The translations under genes were made by a program, and so were the position numbers. 64,000 bases of DNA, taken from assembly GCF_900101465.1 (NCBI RefSeq), contig NZ_FMZM01000003.1, positions 372,001 to 436,000 on the forward strand. The letters are read 5' to 3'. The stretch's first letter is position 1, and each line of letters opens with the position of its first letter. This document shows positions 18,375-27,562 of the stretch, in pieces. The notes under the pieces were generated by a model that did not search any database, was not told the origin of the DNA, and saw only the letters and a list, made by a program, of their open reading frames with translations. The DNA is from Nocardioides lianchengensis (GTDB lineage: Bacteria; Actinomycetota; Actinomycetes; Propionibacteriales; Nocardioidaceae).

Positions 18375-19553
18375 CTACGCGCGGTCGCGAGCCCGCATCG
18401 CCACCGAGGGGTACACCGTGCTGATCCGGTGGCCGTCCAGCCACCGGGTGAGGCGGACCGCCTCCTCATCGAGGGCGGCCCGCCCCGCGGCCGGCAGATC
18501 CTCGAGCAGCCGGACCTCCACGACTCCGTCGGGGTCCTGGACCCAGCAGCCCACGATCCGTCCGTCCCACCACGCGGTGGTGCCGGCGTTGCCCGCGCTG
18601 TCGAAGAGGGACGGCGCGTGCCCGCCGAGGTAGAAGCCGCGCTCCTTCCAGCCCATCACCGTCGGGTCCAGCACCGGCAGCAGCGCGGCCCACGGCGCCA
18701 CCGCAGGCTCGGGGTCGACATCCTCGGGGAGCAGCCAGCCGGTCCTCCCGCCGTCGAGCGAGACCGCGACGGCGTCGATCTCTGCCAGCGCGAGCCGGAC
18801 GGCGGACTTCGTGGCCCCCAGCCACCAGACGAGGTCGGCCTCGGTCCCGGGCCCGAAGGTCCGCAGCCAGCGCCGGACCAGCTCGACGTACCCCTCGGCC
18901 TCGGGAAGTGGGTCGGGCCGCTCCCCCAGCCATGCCTCCATCGCCGTCCACAGCGGCCGGGACGTGCGCCAGTGGACCGCGTTGCGGCCGCGCACCACCG
19001 CCCCTTCGAGGCCGAGCTGGGTCAGCACGCGCGGGGTGACCTGAACCTCCTGGGCCCACTTCCCGCTGCCCAGGACCACCTTGCCCGCGGCGAGGGGCGT
19101 CTGCTCGCGGACCTGCTGGGCGGACAGCTCGCGGCCGTCGGCCAGCAGCTCGAGGATCGCGGCGCGGGCCTCGGCGAGCCACGCGGGACCGTCGGCCGCG
19201 AGCCCCCCGAGCGCGACGTCCTTCTCGAGCCGTACGCCGTGCGCGCGAGCGACCCGGGCGGAGGCGCTCCCCCACGCGGCCGGCAGCAGTTCCCGCGGGA
19301 AGACGAAGAGGGTACGGCGCATCGCGAGCTGCTTGACCAGCGTGCGGTCGTCGTACAGGGCGCGGTCGACGTCGGCGACGGAAACTCCGGGGACCCGGGC
19401 CCACAGAGCCAGGTGGACGCTGGGTGCCTCGGTCGCGTGCAGGACGGTCAGCGCACGGGTCGCGGACACCACGTCGGGCAGGCCCGCGTCGCCGGCCAGG
19501 CCGTGACGGCGGGCCAGGCGGGACCGGCGCTCGGTGTCGGGGAGGTGCCGCAC
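18375..19553 (-). CDS. Winged-helix DNA-binding domain protein (HTH_42 family)
   Basis: A 392-residue protein with the features of the actinobacterial HTH_42/YcaQ-like family: repeated winged-helix-like segments, VHLALWARV near the start, a middle WLGERPDPLPEAEGYVELVRRWLRTFGPGT segment and a C-terminal beta-rich part. E. coli YcaQ and Streptomyces AlkX-type relatives are DNA glycosylases that unhook cross-links, so a repair role is possible but not shown. GTG start at 19551-19553 gives the family's N-terminus; the frame upstream is the antisense of the MFS gene. It is divergent from that gene with 33 bases between starts. Confidence 0.8.
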   Translation of the reverse strand: MRHLPDTERRSRLARRHGLAGDAGLPDVVSATRALTVLHATEAPSVHLALWARVPGVSVADVDRALYDDRTLVKQLAMRRTLFVFPRELLPAAWGSASARVARAHGVRLEKDVALGGLAADGPAWLAEARAAILELLADGRELSAQQVREQTPLAAGKVVLGSGKWAQEVQVTPRVLTQLGLEGAVVRGRNAVHWRTSRPLWTAMEAWLGERPDPLPEAEGYVELVRRWLRTFGPGTEADLVWWLGATKSAVRLALAEIDAVAVSLDGGRTGWLLPEDVDPEPAVAPWAALLPVLDPTVMGWKERGFYLGGHAPSLFDSAGNAGTTAWWDGRIVGCWVQDPDGVVEVRLLEDLPAAGRAALDEEAVRLTRWLDGHRISTVYPSVAMRARDRA

Positions 19554-19586
19554 GCCGCCATCCTGCCGGGTGGCAGCATCGGCCGG

Positions 19587-20792
19587 GTGTCCCGCCGCAC
19601 CGTCCCCCTGTTCCTCGTCGGGCTGGTGCTGCTGTCGGTGAACCTCCGGCCCGCGGCGGTGAGCGTCGGACCGATCCTCGACGAGCTCCGGGCGGCCTTC
19701 TCGATGTCGCCCGCCGCGGCCGGCCTGCTCACCTCGTTGCCGGTGCTGGCCTTCGCCTGCTTCGGCGCACTCGCACCGGCGGCGGCCCGCCGCGTGGGCG
19801 TGCACCGGACGACGCTGCTGGCGCTGCTCGCCCTGGTCGCCGGCCTGGCCGGGCGTACGGCGACCTCCAGCGAGCCCGTCTTCCTCGCCCTCTCGATGCT
19901 CGCGCTGGCCGGGATGGCGGTCGCGAACGTGCTGCTGCCGTCGCTGGTGAAGCTGCACTACCCCGACCGCGTGGGGCCGGTGACCGCCCTCTACACGACC
20001 GTCCTGTCCGTCGGGCTGACCGCGGCCCTGGTGCTGACCGTGCCGATCTCGGACACCTTCGGCGGCTGGCGCGCCGGCCTGGGCACCTGGGCGGCGCTCG
20101 CGCTGTTGGCGGTGCTGCCGTGGGTCGGGCTGGCCGCGCGGGACCGGGCCCTGGAGCCCGCTCCACGCCGGATCGGTTTCACCGACGTGGCCCGCACCCG
20201 GCTCGGCTGGGCGATGGCCGGCTTCTTCGGGCTGCAGTCCCTGCAGGCGTACGCGGTCTTCGGCTGGTTCGCGACCCTGTGGCGCGACAGCGGCTACTCG
20301 GCGACGACCGCGGGCGTGCTGGTCGGGCTGCTCGCCGCCACGGCCATCCCCTTCTCGCTGTGGCTGCCGGCGGTCCTGGGTCGCTCCCGCGACCCGCGGC
20401 GGATGCTGGTCGCGGTCGTCGGCTGTTACCCGCTCGGCTACCTGCTGCTGATCCTCGCCCCGCACACGCTCGCGGTGCCGGCCGCGCTCCTGGTCGGGAT
20501 CGGGACGACGACCTTTCCCCTGATCCTGACCCTGATCGGGCTGCGCTCGCGGACCGCCGAGGGCACCGCGGCGCTCTCGGCGTTCACGCAGGCGACCGGC
20601 TACCTGATCGCCGGCCTCGGGCCGTTCGGGATCGGGCTGCTGCACGACGCGTCCGGCGGCTGGACGGTCCCGCTGGTCGTCCTCGTCGCCCTGACCGTGC
20701 CCCAGCTCCTCGTCGGCCTCCGGCTGGCCCGGCCGCGGCACCTCGAGGACGAGCTCGCCGGGTCGCCCTCGGTGGAGCCGTCGAGGCGATAA
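19587..20792 (+). CDS. CynX/NimT-like MFS transporter
   Basis: A 401-residue protein with 12 predicted helices; VNLRPAAVSVGPIL near residue 18 is the recognisable opening of the CynX/NimT (cyanate/2-nitroimidazole) subfamily. The start is GTG at 19587. An enormous open frame extends upstream across rne on this strand but has no coding character and is discarded. Substrate unknown. It ends 10 bases before the next gene and is probably co-transcribed with it. Confidence 0.87.
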   Translation: MSRRTVPLFLVGLVLLSVNLRPAAVSVGPILDELRAAFSMSPAAAGLLTSLPVLAFACFGALAPAAARRVGVHRTTLLALLALVAGLAGRTATSSEPVFLALSMLALAGMAVANVLLPSLVKLHYPDRVGPVTALYTTVLSVGLTAALVLTVPISDTFGGWRAGLGTWAALALLAVLPWVGLAARDRALEPAPRRIGFTDVARTRLGWAMAGFFGLQSLQAYAVFGWFATLWRDSGYSATTAGVLVGLLAATAIPFSLWLPAVLGRSRDPRRMLVAVVGCYPLGYLLLILAPHTLAVPAALLVGIGTTTFPLILTLIGLRSRTAEGTAALSAFTQATGYLIAGLGPFGIGLLHDASGGWTVPLVVLVALTVPQLLVGLRLARPRHLEDELAGSPSVEPSRR

Positions 20793-20802
20793 CGTTCCGC
20801 CC

Positions 20803-21600
20803 GTGACCCAGCCCCCGCCGTACCCCGGCACCCCCGAGCCGTCGGACGAGCCGGGCGGCGCCACCCCGCCGCCGATCCCGCCCACCCAGCAGCCGCCGAC
20901 GTACGGCGCGCCGGCAGCGCAGCCTCCCGCCTACGGCAACCCGTACGGCGCCCCGCAGCAGCCGGCGTACGGCGCCCCCCAGCAGCCCTACGCCCAGCCG
21001 TACGGCGGCGCCTACCCGGGCGGCCCGGGCCAGGACCAGCCCTCCAAGGGGATGGCCATCGCCGCGCTGGTGCTGTCGTTCCTGGCCTGCACCTTCGTCG
21101 CGGGCGTCGTGGCGATCGTGCTGGCCATCGTGGTGCTGGTGCGCGGCAAGGACGGCCGCAACCACGGCAAGGGCCTGGCCATCGCCGCGCTGGTCATCAG
21201 CGTCCTGGTGATGCTCGCGACCGTCGGAGTGATCGTGCTGGCCGCGGACTTCGTCGAGGAGCAGTCGATCGACAACCTCGAGACCGGCCAGTGCATCGAC
21301 GCCGAGAACCTGACCGACGCCAGCTCCGACTCGATCGGCCTGATCGACAAGGTGTCGTGCACCGGCGACCACGACGGCCAGGTCGTCGCCACCTCCACGC
21401 TCACCGCGGCCCAGGCGTCGGCCGCGTCCGACGGGATCGACTGCACGCCCCTGGTCGAGCAGAGCCTGATGGCCACCCTCGACCCGGAGGAGATCGAGAT
21501 CTACGGCCTCACCCAGGACACCAGCCCGGAGACCGGCGACGCCGTCGCCTGCGTGGCCGTCCGCGCCGACGGGGAGCAGCTGACCGAGAAGCTCGGCTGA
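20803..21600 (+). CDS. Pro/Tyr-rich DUF4190 membrane protein with extracytoplasmic domain
   Basis: A 265-residue protein. Residues 1-80 are a Pro/Gln/Tyr/Gly-rich tail with YGAPQQP-type repeats. Two hydrophobic helices (about 83-108 and 122-148) separated by a short basic loop form the DUF4190 unit. The remainder, with four cysteines, is a soluble outer domain resembling the septum-formation-type domain of actinobacteria (LETGQCI opening). Probably a cell-envelope protein; role unknown. GTG start, 10 bases after the transporter. Confidence 0.78.
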   Translation: MTQPPPYPGTPEPSDEPGGATPPPIPPTQQPPTYGAPAAQPPAYGNPYGAPQQPAYGAPQQPYAQPYGGAYPGGPGQDQPSKGMAIAALVLSFLACTFVAGVVAIVLAIVVLVRGKDGRNHGKGLAIAALVISVLVMLATVGVIVLAADFVEEQSIDNLETGQCIDAENLTDASSDSIGLIDKVSCTGDHDGQVVATSTLTAAQASAASDGIDCTPLVEQSLMATLDPEEIEIYGLTQDTSPETGDAVACVAVRADGEQLTEKLG

Positions 21601-21609
21601 GCCCCGCGG

Positions 21610-23580
21610 TCAGACCACGCTGAGGGGCAGCAGCGTCTTCCCGGTCGGACCGACCTGGATCTCGGTGTTCATCTCGGGGCAGACGCCGCAGTCGTAGCAG
21701 GGCGTCCAGCGGCAGTCCTCGACGTCGATCGAGTCGGGGTCGAGGGCGTCCTCCCAGTCGGCCCAGAGCCAGTCCTTGTCGAGGCCGGAGTCGAGGTGGT
21801 CCCAGGGCAGCACCTCGTCGTACCCGCGCTCGCGCGTGGTGAACCAGTCGAGGTCGACGCCGGTGCCGGCGAGCGCGGACTCGGCGGCGGCGATCCAGCG
21901 GTCGTAGGAGAAGTGCTCGCTCCAGCCGTCGAACCGGCCACCGTCGCGCCACACCTGCTCGATGACGGCCCCGACCCGGCGGTCGCCGCGGGACAGCAGT
22001 CCCTCGATCACGCCGGGCTTGCCGTCGTGGTAGCGGAATCCGATCGCCCGGGCGAACTTCTTGTCCGCGCGCACCGTGTCGCGCAGCTTGCGCAGCCGCT
22101 CGTCGGTGGTCTCGACGTCGAGCTGGGCGGCCCACTGGAACGGCGTGTGCGGCTTGGGCACGAACCCGCCGATGGAGACCGTGCACCGGATGTCGTTGTG
22201 GCCGGTGACCTCGCGGCCCTTGGCGATCACCTTCCGAGCCAGGTCGGCGACCTGGAGGACGTCCTCGTCGGTCTCGGTGGGGAGCCCGACCATGAAGTAG
22301 AGCTTCACCTGCCGCCAGCCGTGCGAGTACGCCGCCGCGACGGTGCGGATCAGGTCCTCCTCGGTGACCATCTTGTTGATCACCTTGCGCATCCGCTCCG
22401 ACCCGCCCTCGGGCGCGAAGGTCAGGCCCGAGCGCCGGCCGTTGCGGGAGAACTCGTTGGCCAGCGAGATGTTGAACGCGTCGACCCGGGTCGAGGGCAG
22501 CGAGAGCGAGACGTTGGAGCCCTCGTAGCGGTCGGCCAGGCCCTTGGCGACCTCGCCGATCTCGGTGTGGTCGGCGCTCGACAGCGAGAGCAGCCCGACC
22601 TCCTCGAAGCCGGACTTGCGGATGCCGTTCTCGACCATGGCGCCGATGGTCTCGATGGACCGCTCGCGCACGGGTCGGGTGATCATGCCGGCCTGGCAGA
22701 ACCGGCAGCCACGCGTGCAGCCGCGGAAGATCTCGACGGAGAACCGCTCGTGGACCGTCTCGGCGAGCGGCACCAGCGGCTTGGCCGGATAAGGCCAGGC
22801 GTCGAGGTCCATGAGGGTGTGCTTGCGCACCCGGTGCGGGATGCCCGGCCGGTTCGGGACGACGGCCTCGATGGAGCCGTCGGCGGCGTAGGTGACGTCG
22901 TGGAAGCGGGGGACGTAGATGTTGCCGCTGACCGCGAGCCGCCGGAGCAGCTCGTCACGGCCGGAGCCCATCTCGCCGGCCGGGCGGCCCTCGGCCTTCC
23001 AGTCGCGCACCACCTCGGAGATCGCGAGCACGACCTCCTCGCCGTCGCCGAGGACGGCCGCGTCGAGGAAGTCGGCGATCGGCTCGGGGTTGAACGCGGC
23101 GTGCCCGCCGGCGAGCACGACGGGGTCCTCGTCCGTGCGGTCCGCGGCGTGCAGCGGGATCCCGGCCAGGTCGAGCGCGGTCAGCATGTTGGTGTAGCCG
23201 AGCTCGGTGGAGAAGCTCAGGCCGAAGACGTCGAACGAGCGCACCGGGCGGTGGGCGTCGACGGTGAACTGCGGGATCGGGCCCTGCGCGTCACCGGCGC
23301 GCAGCACCGCCTCCATGTCGGGCCACACCGAGTAGGTGCGCTCGGCGACGATCCAGTCGCGCTCGTTGAGCACTTCGTAGAGGATCTGGACGCCCTGGTT
23401 GGGCAGGCCGACCTCGTAGGCGTCGGGGTACATCAGCGCCCAGCGGACGGTCTCGCCCTCGGGAGCGCAGTCCCACTTCTTGACCGTCGAGTTCAGCTCG
23501 CCGCCGACGTACTGGATCGGCTTGGACACCGACGGCAGCAGCGGCTCGAGCCGGGGGAAGACGGACGCAGGCGCGGACAT
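21610..23580 (-). CDS. TIGR03960-family B12-binding-domain radical SAM protein
   Basis: A 656-residue radical SAM enzyme. The N-terminal part is the B12-binding-like domain (YPDAYEVGLPNQGVQILYEVLN). The radical SAM cluster is Cys288-x3-Cys292-x2-Cys295 in FRGCTRGCRFC. The C-terminus has an extra Cys-rich motif, CYDCGVCPEMN, that could hold another cluster. The reaction is unknown. Its normal partner TIGR03936 is 3.2 kb away on the same strand. Confidence 0.92.
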   Translation of the reverse strand: MSAPASVFPRLEPLLPSVSKPIQYVGGELNSTVKKWDCAPEGETVRWALMYPDAYEVGLPNQGVQILYEVLNERDWIVAERTYSVWPDMEAVLRAGDAQGPIPQFTVDAHRPVRSFDVFGLSFSTELGYTNMLTALDLAGIPLHAADRTDEDPVVLAGGHAAFNPEPIADFLDAAVLGDGEEVVLAISEVVRDWKAEGRPAGEMGSGRDELLRRLAVSGNIYVPRFHDVTYAADGSIEAVVPNRPGIPHRVRKHTLMDLDAWPYPAKPLVPLAETVHERFSVEIFRGCTRGCRFCQAGMITRPVRERSIETIGAMVENGIRKSGFEEVGLLSLSSADHTEIGEVAKGLADRYEGSNVSLSLPSTRVDAFNISLANEFSRNGRRSGLTFAPEGGSERMRKVINKMVTEEDLIRTVAAAYSHGWRQVKLYFMVGLPTETDEDVLQVADLARKVIAKGREVTGHNDIRCTVSIGGFVPKPHTPFQWAAQLDVETTDERLRKLRDTVRADKKFARAIGFRYHDGKPGVIEGLLSRGDRRVGAVIEQVWRDGGRFDGWSEHFSYDRWIAAAESALAGTGVDLDWFTTRERGYDEVLPWDHLDSGLDKDWLWADWEDALDPDSIDVEDCRWTPCYDCGVCPEMNTEIQVGPTGKTLLPLSVV

Positions 23581-23625
23581 GCGGGAACCTCGCAGAGACG
23601 GGTGAGCGAAACCCCCAGCCTACCG

Positions 23626-25260
23626 TCAGACGGGCGGCTCGACCGACTCGTCGGAGCGGGCGGCCGCCTGCGCGGAGGTGGCGCGCAGCTCGACCGCCGG
23701 CATCAGCAGGAGCAGCAGGAACGCCACGACGCCGACCCCGGCCGAGATCAGGAAGACGGTGTCCATCGACTCGGCGAAGCCGACCTTGAACGGGTGGGCG
23801 ACGGCGGGGTCCATCCGGTCGATGATCGAGGAGTCGTCCTGTACCTGCTCCAGGACCTCGGGCGACAGGGCGTCGGGGTCCTCGCGCAGCGCCTGCTGGA
23901 AGGCCGGCTCGCCCTGCGCCTCGTCGATCGCGGTCGAGATGTTGCCGCCGACGGTCGCGAACAGCACCGACAGCAGGACGGCGACGCCGAGGGTGCCGCC
24001 GATCTGGCGGAAGAAGGTCGCCGAGCTGGTGGCGACGCCGATGGCGCTCGGCGGCACCGAGCTCTGCGCGATGAGCAGCAGCGGCTGCATGCACTGTCCC
24101 AGCCCGAGACCCAGCACGAACATGAACAGCGCCACGAAGGCGAGGGAGGTGTCGGCGCTGGTCAGCGAGAGCAGCAGCAGACCGATCACGACGAGGGCCG
24201 AGCCCACGATCGGGAAGAGCCGCACGTGGCCGGTGCGGGAGATGACCTGTCCGGAGCCGATCGAGGCGGTCATCAGGCCGGCCACCAGCGGGAGCATCAG
24301 GAACCCCGACTCGGTCGGTGAGGCCCCGTGCACGATCTGCATGTAGAGCGGCAGGATCATCATGCCGCCGAACATCGCGACGCCGATGACCACGCTCGCG
24401 CCCAGGGTGACCGCCATCGCGCGGACCCGGAGCAGCTTCAGCGGGATCAGCGCGGCGTCGCCGATGCGGCGCTCGACGTACCAGAAGCCGACCAGGCCTA
24501 CCGCGGCCACGACGAAGCAGGCCAGCGAGCGACCGGAGCCCCAGCCCCATTCGCGGCCCTGCTCGGCGACGGTCAGCAGCGGCACCAGTCCCACGACCAG
24601 GGCCAGCGCGCCCCACCAGTCGATGCGTACGGCGCCGGCCGGCCGGGGCGTGCGGTGGACGTGAAGGGTGCGGAAGACGACGGCGAGCGCCGCGATGCCG
24701 ATGGGCACGTTGACCAGGAAGACCCAGCGCCAGCCGGCCATGCCGAGCAGCTCGTCGCGGCCCGCGAAGAACCCGCCGACGACCGGCCCGAGCACGCTCG
24801 ACGTCCCGAACATGGCCATGAAGTAGCCGGTGTAGCGGGCCCGCTCCCGCGGGGACACGATGTCGCCCACGATGGCCAGCACCAGGGTGAACAGTCCGCC
24901 GGCGCCGAGGCCCTGGAAGGCCCGGAACGCCGCGAGCTGGTACATCGAGGTCGCGAACGAGCAGAGCGCGGAGCCCAGCACGAACAGCGAGATCGCGAAC
25001 ATGAACAGCTTCTTGCGGCCGTAGAGGTCGCCGAGCTTGCCGTAGATCGGCGTCGTGACGGTGGCGGTGATGAGGTACGCCGTCGTCACCCACGCCTGCA
25101 CGGACAGGCCCTGCAGGTCGTCGGCGATCGTCCGGATCGACGTGCTCACGATCGTCTGGTCGAGCGCGCCGAGGAACATGCCCATCATCAGGCCGGACAG
25201 GATCGTGACGATCTGGGCGTGCGAGTACTCGGTGCCGGGGTCCGCGGGAGTGGTTGCCAT
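23626..25260 (-). CDS. DHA2-family (EmrB/QacA) MFS multidrug exporter
   Basis: A 544-residue transporter with the family's 14-helix length. LGALDQTIVSTSIRTIADDL near residue 30 is the DHA2 motif D1, GKLGDLYGRKK is motif A, and GYFMAMFGTSSVLGPVVGG is motif C of drug antiporters. A hydrophilic insert near the C-terminus (EDPDALSPEVLEQVQDD) precedes the last helix. The start is ATG at 25258-25260; frames further upstream are antisense to the antiporter gene. It is not closely related to the pair at the left edge. Confidence 0.92.
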   Translation of the reverse strand: MATTPADPGTEYSHAQIVTILSGLMMGMFLGALDQTIVSTSIRTIADDLQGLSVQAWVTTAYLITATVTTPIYGKLGDLYGRKKLFMFAISLFVLGSALCSFATSMYQLAAFRAFQGLGAGGLFTLVLAIVGDIVSPRERARYTGYFMAMFGTSSVLGPVVGGFFAGRDELLGMAGWRWVFLVNVPIGIAALAVVFRTLHVHRTPRPAGAVRIDWWGALALVVGLVPLLTVAEQGREWGWGSGRSLACFVVAAVGLVGFWYVERRIGDAALIPLKLLRVRAMAVTLGASVVIGVAMFGGMMILPLYMQIVHGASPTESGFLMLPLVAGLMTASIGSGQVISRTGHVRLFPIVGSALVVIGLLLLSLTSADTSLAFVALFMFVLGLGLGQCMQPLLLIAQSSVPPSAIGVATSSATFFRQIGGTLGVAVLLSVLFATVGGNISTAIDEAQGEPAFQQALREDPDALSPEVLEQVQDDSSIIDRMDPAVAHPFKVGFAESMDTVFLISAGVGVVAFLLLLLMPAVELRATSAQAAARSDESVEPPV

Positions 25261-25296
25261 CGGCAACGATGCTAGTGCTTCCGTAGTGTTCGGCGC

Positions 25297-26418
25297 ATGA
25301 GTACGACGGCTGTGCGGGGCAGATTCCAATGGACGGTCGCGGTCCCGATCGCCGCGGTGGTCGTGCTGGCGGCCACCTGGGCGAACCACGAGAGCCCCGT
25401 GGTGCTGACCGTGATCGCCGCCCTGCTCGTCGGCGCCATCCTCGCTGCGGTCCACCACGCCGAGGTCGTCGCGCACCGGGTCGGCGAGCCGTTCGGGTCG
25501 CTGATCCTCGCCGTCGCGGTCACCGTGATCGAGGTCGGCCTCATCGTGATGCTGATGACCGGCGGCGGCGAGGGCACCAGCACCTACGCCCGCGACACCG
25601 TCTTCGCGGCCGTGATGATCACCCTCAACGGCATCGTCGGCATCGCGCTCCTGGTCGGGGCGCTGCGCCACCACCTGGTCAGCTTCAACGCCTCGGGCAC
25701 CGGCTCGGCCCTCTCGACCGTCGTGGTCCTGGCCGGCGTGACCCTGGTCCTGCCGAGCTTCACGACCTCCGCCCACGGACTGCAGTACTCCGGCTCCCAG
25801 CTGGCCTTCGCGGCCGTCGCCTCACTGGTGCTCTACGGCGCCTTCGTGTTCACCCAGACCGTGCGGCACCGCGACTTCTTCCTGCCGGTCAGCAGCGACG
25901 AGTTCGGCCGGGTGACCGGCCTCCTCGACGAGGACGAGGACGGCCACGCCGACCCGCCGCCGGTCCGCGAGGCCTGGCTCAGCCTAGGGCTGCTCGTGGT
26001 CGCCCTGGTCGCCGTGGTCGGCTTGGCCAAGCTGCTCTCCCCCACCATCGAGGACGGCGTGAAGAGCCTCGGCTTCCCGTACGGCGTCGTCGGCGTCGTG
26101 ATCGCCCTGCTGGTGCTGGCCCCCGAGTCGATCGCGGCGGTGCGCAACGCCAACCGCGACCGGGTGCAGATCAGCCTCAACCTGGCCTACGGCTCGGCGA
26201 TGGCGTCGATCGGCCTGACCATCCCGACCATCGCGGTCGCCTCGATCTGGCTGGACGGTCCGCTGGAGCTGGGCCTGGAGCCCACCCACCTGGTGCTGCT
26301 CATGCTGACCGTCGCCGTCTCGACCTTCACCGTCGCCCAGGGCCGGGCGAAGGCTCTGCAGGGCGTGGTCCACCTGGTGCTGCTCGCGGCGTTCGTGTTC
26401 CTGTCGATCCAGCCGTAG
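25297..26418 (+). CDS. chaA: Ca2+/H+ (cation/proton) antiporter, ChaA-like CaCA family
   Basis: A 373-residue, roughly 11-helix membrane protein. The two CaCA alpha-repeats are visible: GEPFGSLILAVAVTVIEVGLI (residues 66-86) and LAPESIAAVRNANRDR with YGSAMASIGLTIPT, each with the conserved acidic ion-binding Glu. A charged loop with EDEDGHADPP lies between the halves. Expected role is export of Ca2+ or Na+/K+ in exchange for protons. A TAGTGT element (25284-25289) is placed 8 bases before the ATG, so the mRNA may be leaderless. Confidence 0.9.
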   Translation: MSTTAVRGRFQWTVAVPIAAVVVLAATWANHESPVVLTVIAALLVGAILAAVHHAEVVAHRVGEPFGSLILAVAVTVIEVGLIVMLMTGGGEGTSTYARDTVFAAVMITLNGIVGIALLVGALRHHLVSFNASGTGSALSTVVVLAGVTLVLPSFTTSAHGLQYSGSQLAFAAVASLVLYGAFVFTQTVRHRDFFLPVSSDEFGRVTGLLDEDEDGHADPPPVREAWLSLGLLVVALVAVVGLAKLLSPTIEDGVKSLGFPYGVVGVVIALLVLAPESIAAVRNANRDRVQISLNLAYGSAMASIGLTIPTIAVASIWLDGPLELGLEPTHLVLLMLTVAVSTFTVAQGRAKALQGVVHLVLLAAFVFLSIQP

Positions 26419-26422
26419 GCCG

Positions 26423-26449
26423 CCCTCGGGACCCTCGGGACCCTCGGCG
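26423..26449 (+). repeat. Short 9-bp tandem repeat
   Basis: CCCTCGGGA occurs twice in tandem with a third, degenerate copy (CCCTCGGCG), filling the gap between the antiporter stop and the next promoter region. No function evident. Confidence 0.6.
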
Positions 26450-26462
26450 CCGGGAGTACGCT

Positions 26463-26484
26463 CGACAATAAACAACAGTTGTCG
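26463..26484. promoter_or_regulatory. Operator-like nested palindrome before the alcohol dehydrogenase
   Basis: CGACAA-N10-TTGTCG encloses a second perfect palindrome, ACAAC-A-GTTGT (26472-26482). It is the only AT-rich island for hundreds of bases and sits just before the ribosome-binding site (GGAAAGG) of the dehydrogenase at 26498. A TetR- or PadR-type repressor site is likely; the regulator is not encoded nearby. Confidence 0.55.
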
Positions 26485-26497
26485 GAAAGGCAGTCCC

Positions 26498-27562
26498 ATG
26501 CGCGCCGTGGTGTTCGAGAAGTACCAGTCCGCCCCCGTCCTCACCGAGGTGGAGAAGCCGACCCCGGGACCGGGCGAGGTGCTGCTGAAGGTCGCGGGGG
26601 CCGGGGCCTGCCACTCGGACGTGGCCGTCTTCCGGGAGTTCGACAAGGAGCACGGCCCGGCGCAGCTGCGGCCCTCCTTCGTGCTCGGTCACGAGAGCTC
26701 GGGCTGGGTCGAGGAGATCGGCCCCGGGGTGGGCGCCGGGATCGAGGTCGGCGCGGCGTACCTCGTCTACGGCCCGATGGGCTGCGGCCACTGCCCCGCC
26801 TGCTCGCGCGGCCAGGACACCTACTGCGAGAACGCCGCCACCATGCCCCACCTCGCCGCCGGCCTCGGCCGCGACGGCGGCATGGCGGAGTACGTCGCCG
26901 TGCCCGCCCGCAACCTGGTCCCGCTGGGCGACGCCGACCCGGTCGCCGCGGCGCCGCTGAGCGACGCGGGACTGACGCCCTACCACGCGATCAAGAAGTC
27001 GCTGCCCGTGCTCCAGAAGGGCGGGGCGACCGCCCTGGTCATCGGGCTGGGCGGCCTGGGGCAGCTCGGCGTACAGATCATCCGGGCCCTCACCGGCGCC
27101 ACCGTGATCGCGACCGACACGAAGCCGGACGCGATGCGCCGGGCCGAGGAGTCGGGCGCCGTCACCGTGCCGGGCGGGCCGGACCAGGCCGCCGCGATCC
27201 GGGACATCACGGGCGGGCGCGGCGTGGACGCGGTCTTCGACTTCGTCGGCGCCGCCCCGACCATCGCGCTCGCGATGGCCAGCGTCGCCCTCCAGGGCCG
27301 GGTCACCGTCGTCGGCATCGCGGGCGGCACCTACGAGTGGGGCTTCTACGGCGTCCCGTACGAGGTCGAGCTGACCAGCACCTACTGGGGCACCATCGAG
27401 GAGCTGCACGAGGTCGTCGCCCTCTACCGCGCCGGCCGGATCACCCCCGACGTGGAGGTCTTCGAGCTCGACGACGCGCTCGAGGCCTACCGGCGTCTGG
27501 AGGCCGGCGAGCTGTCCGGGCGGGCGGTGGTGGCCCCGCACGGCACGGTCAGCGCGAGCTGA
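26498..27562 (+). CDS. Zinc-dependent NAD alcohol dehydrogenase (ADH-A-like)
   Basis: A 354-residue medium-chain dehydrogenase. Catalytic zinc ligands are Cys38, His65 (GHES) and, unusually, Asp156 (APLSDAG) in place of the common Cys, as in Rhodococcus ruber ADH-A. The structural zinc uses Cys96, 99, 102 and 110. The Rossmann motif GLGGLG is at 183-188. ADH-A-type enzymes oxidise secondary alcohols and reduce ketones; the natural substrate here is unknown. It stands alone behind a palindromic operator, and its 3' end overlaps the convergent rodA by 14 bases. Confidence 0.92.
   Translation: MRAVVFEKYQSAPVLTEVEKPTPGPGEVLLKVAGAGACHSDVAVFREFDKEHGPAQLRPSFVLGHESSGWVEEIGPGVGAGIEVGAAYLVYGPMGCGHCPACSRGQDTYCENAATMPHLAAGLGRDGGMAEYVAVPARNLVPLGDADPVAAAPLSDAGLTPYHAIKKSLPVLQKGGATALVIGLGGLGQLGVQIIRALTGATVIATDTKPDAMRRAEESGAVTVPGGPDQAAAIRDITGGRGVDAVFDFVGAAPTIALAMASVALQGRVTVVGIAGGTYEWGFYGVPYEVELTSTYWGTIEELHEVVALYRAGRITPDVEVFELDDALEAYRRLEAGELSGRAVVAPHGTVSAS

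Noticed and set aside
13914..19586. A continuous plus-strand open frame of almost 1900 codons running across rne and its neighbours
   Set aside because: It is antisense to well-supported genes and arises because high-GC third positions remove stop codons; only its final 401 codons (from 19587) have a protein family and membrane pattern.
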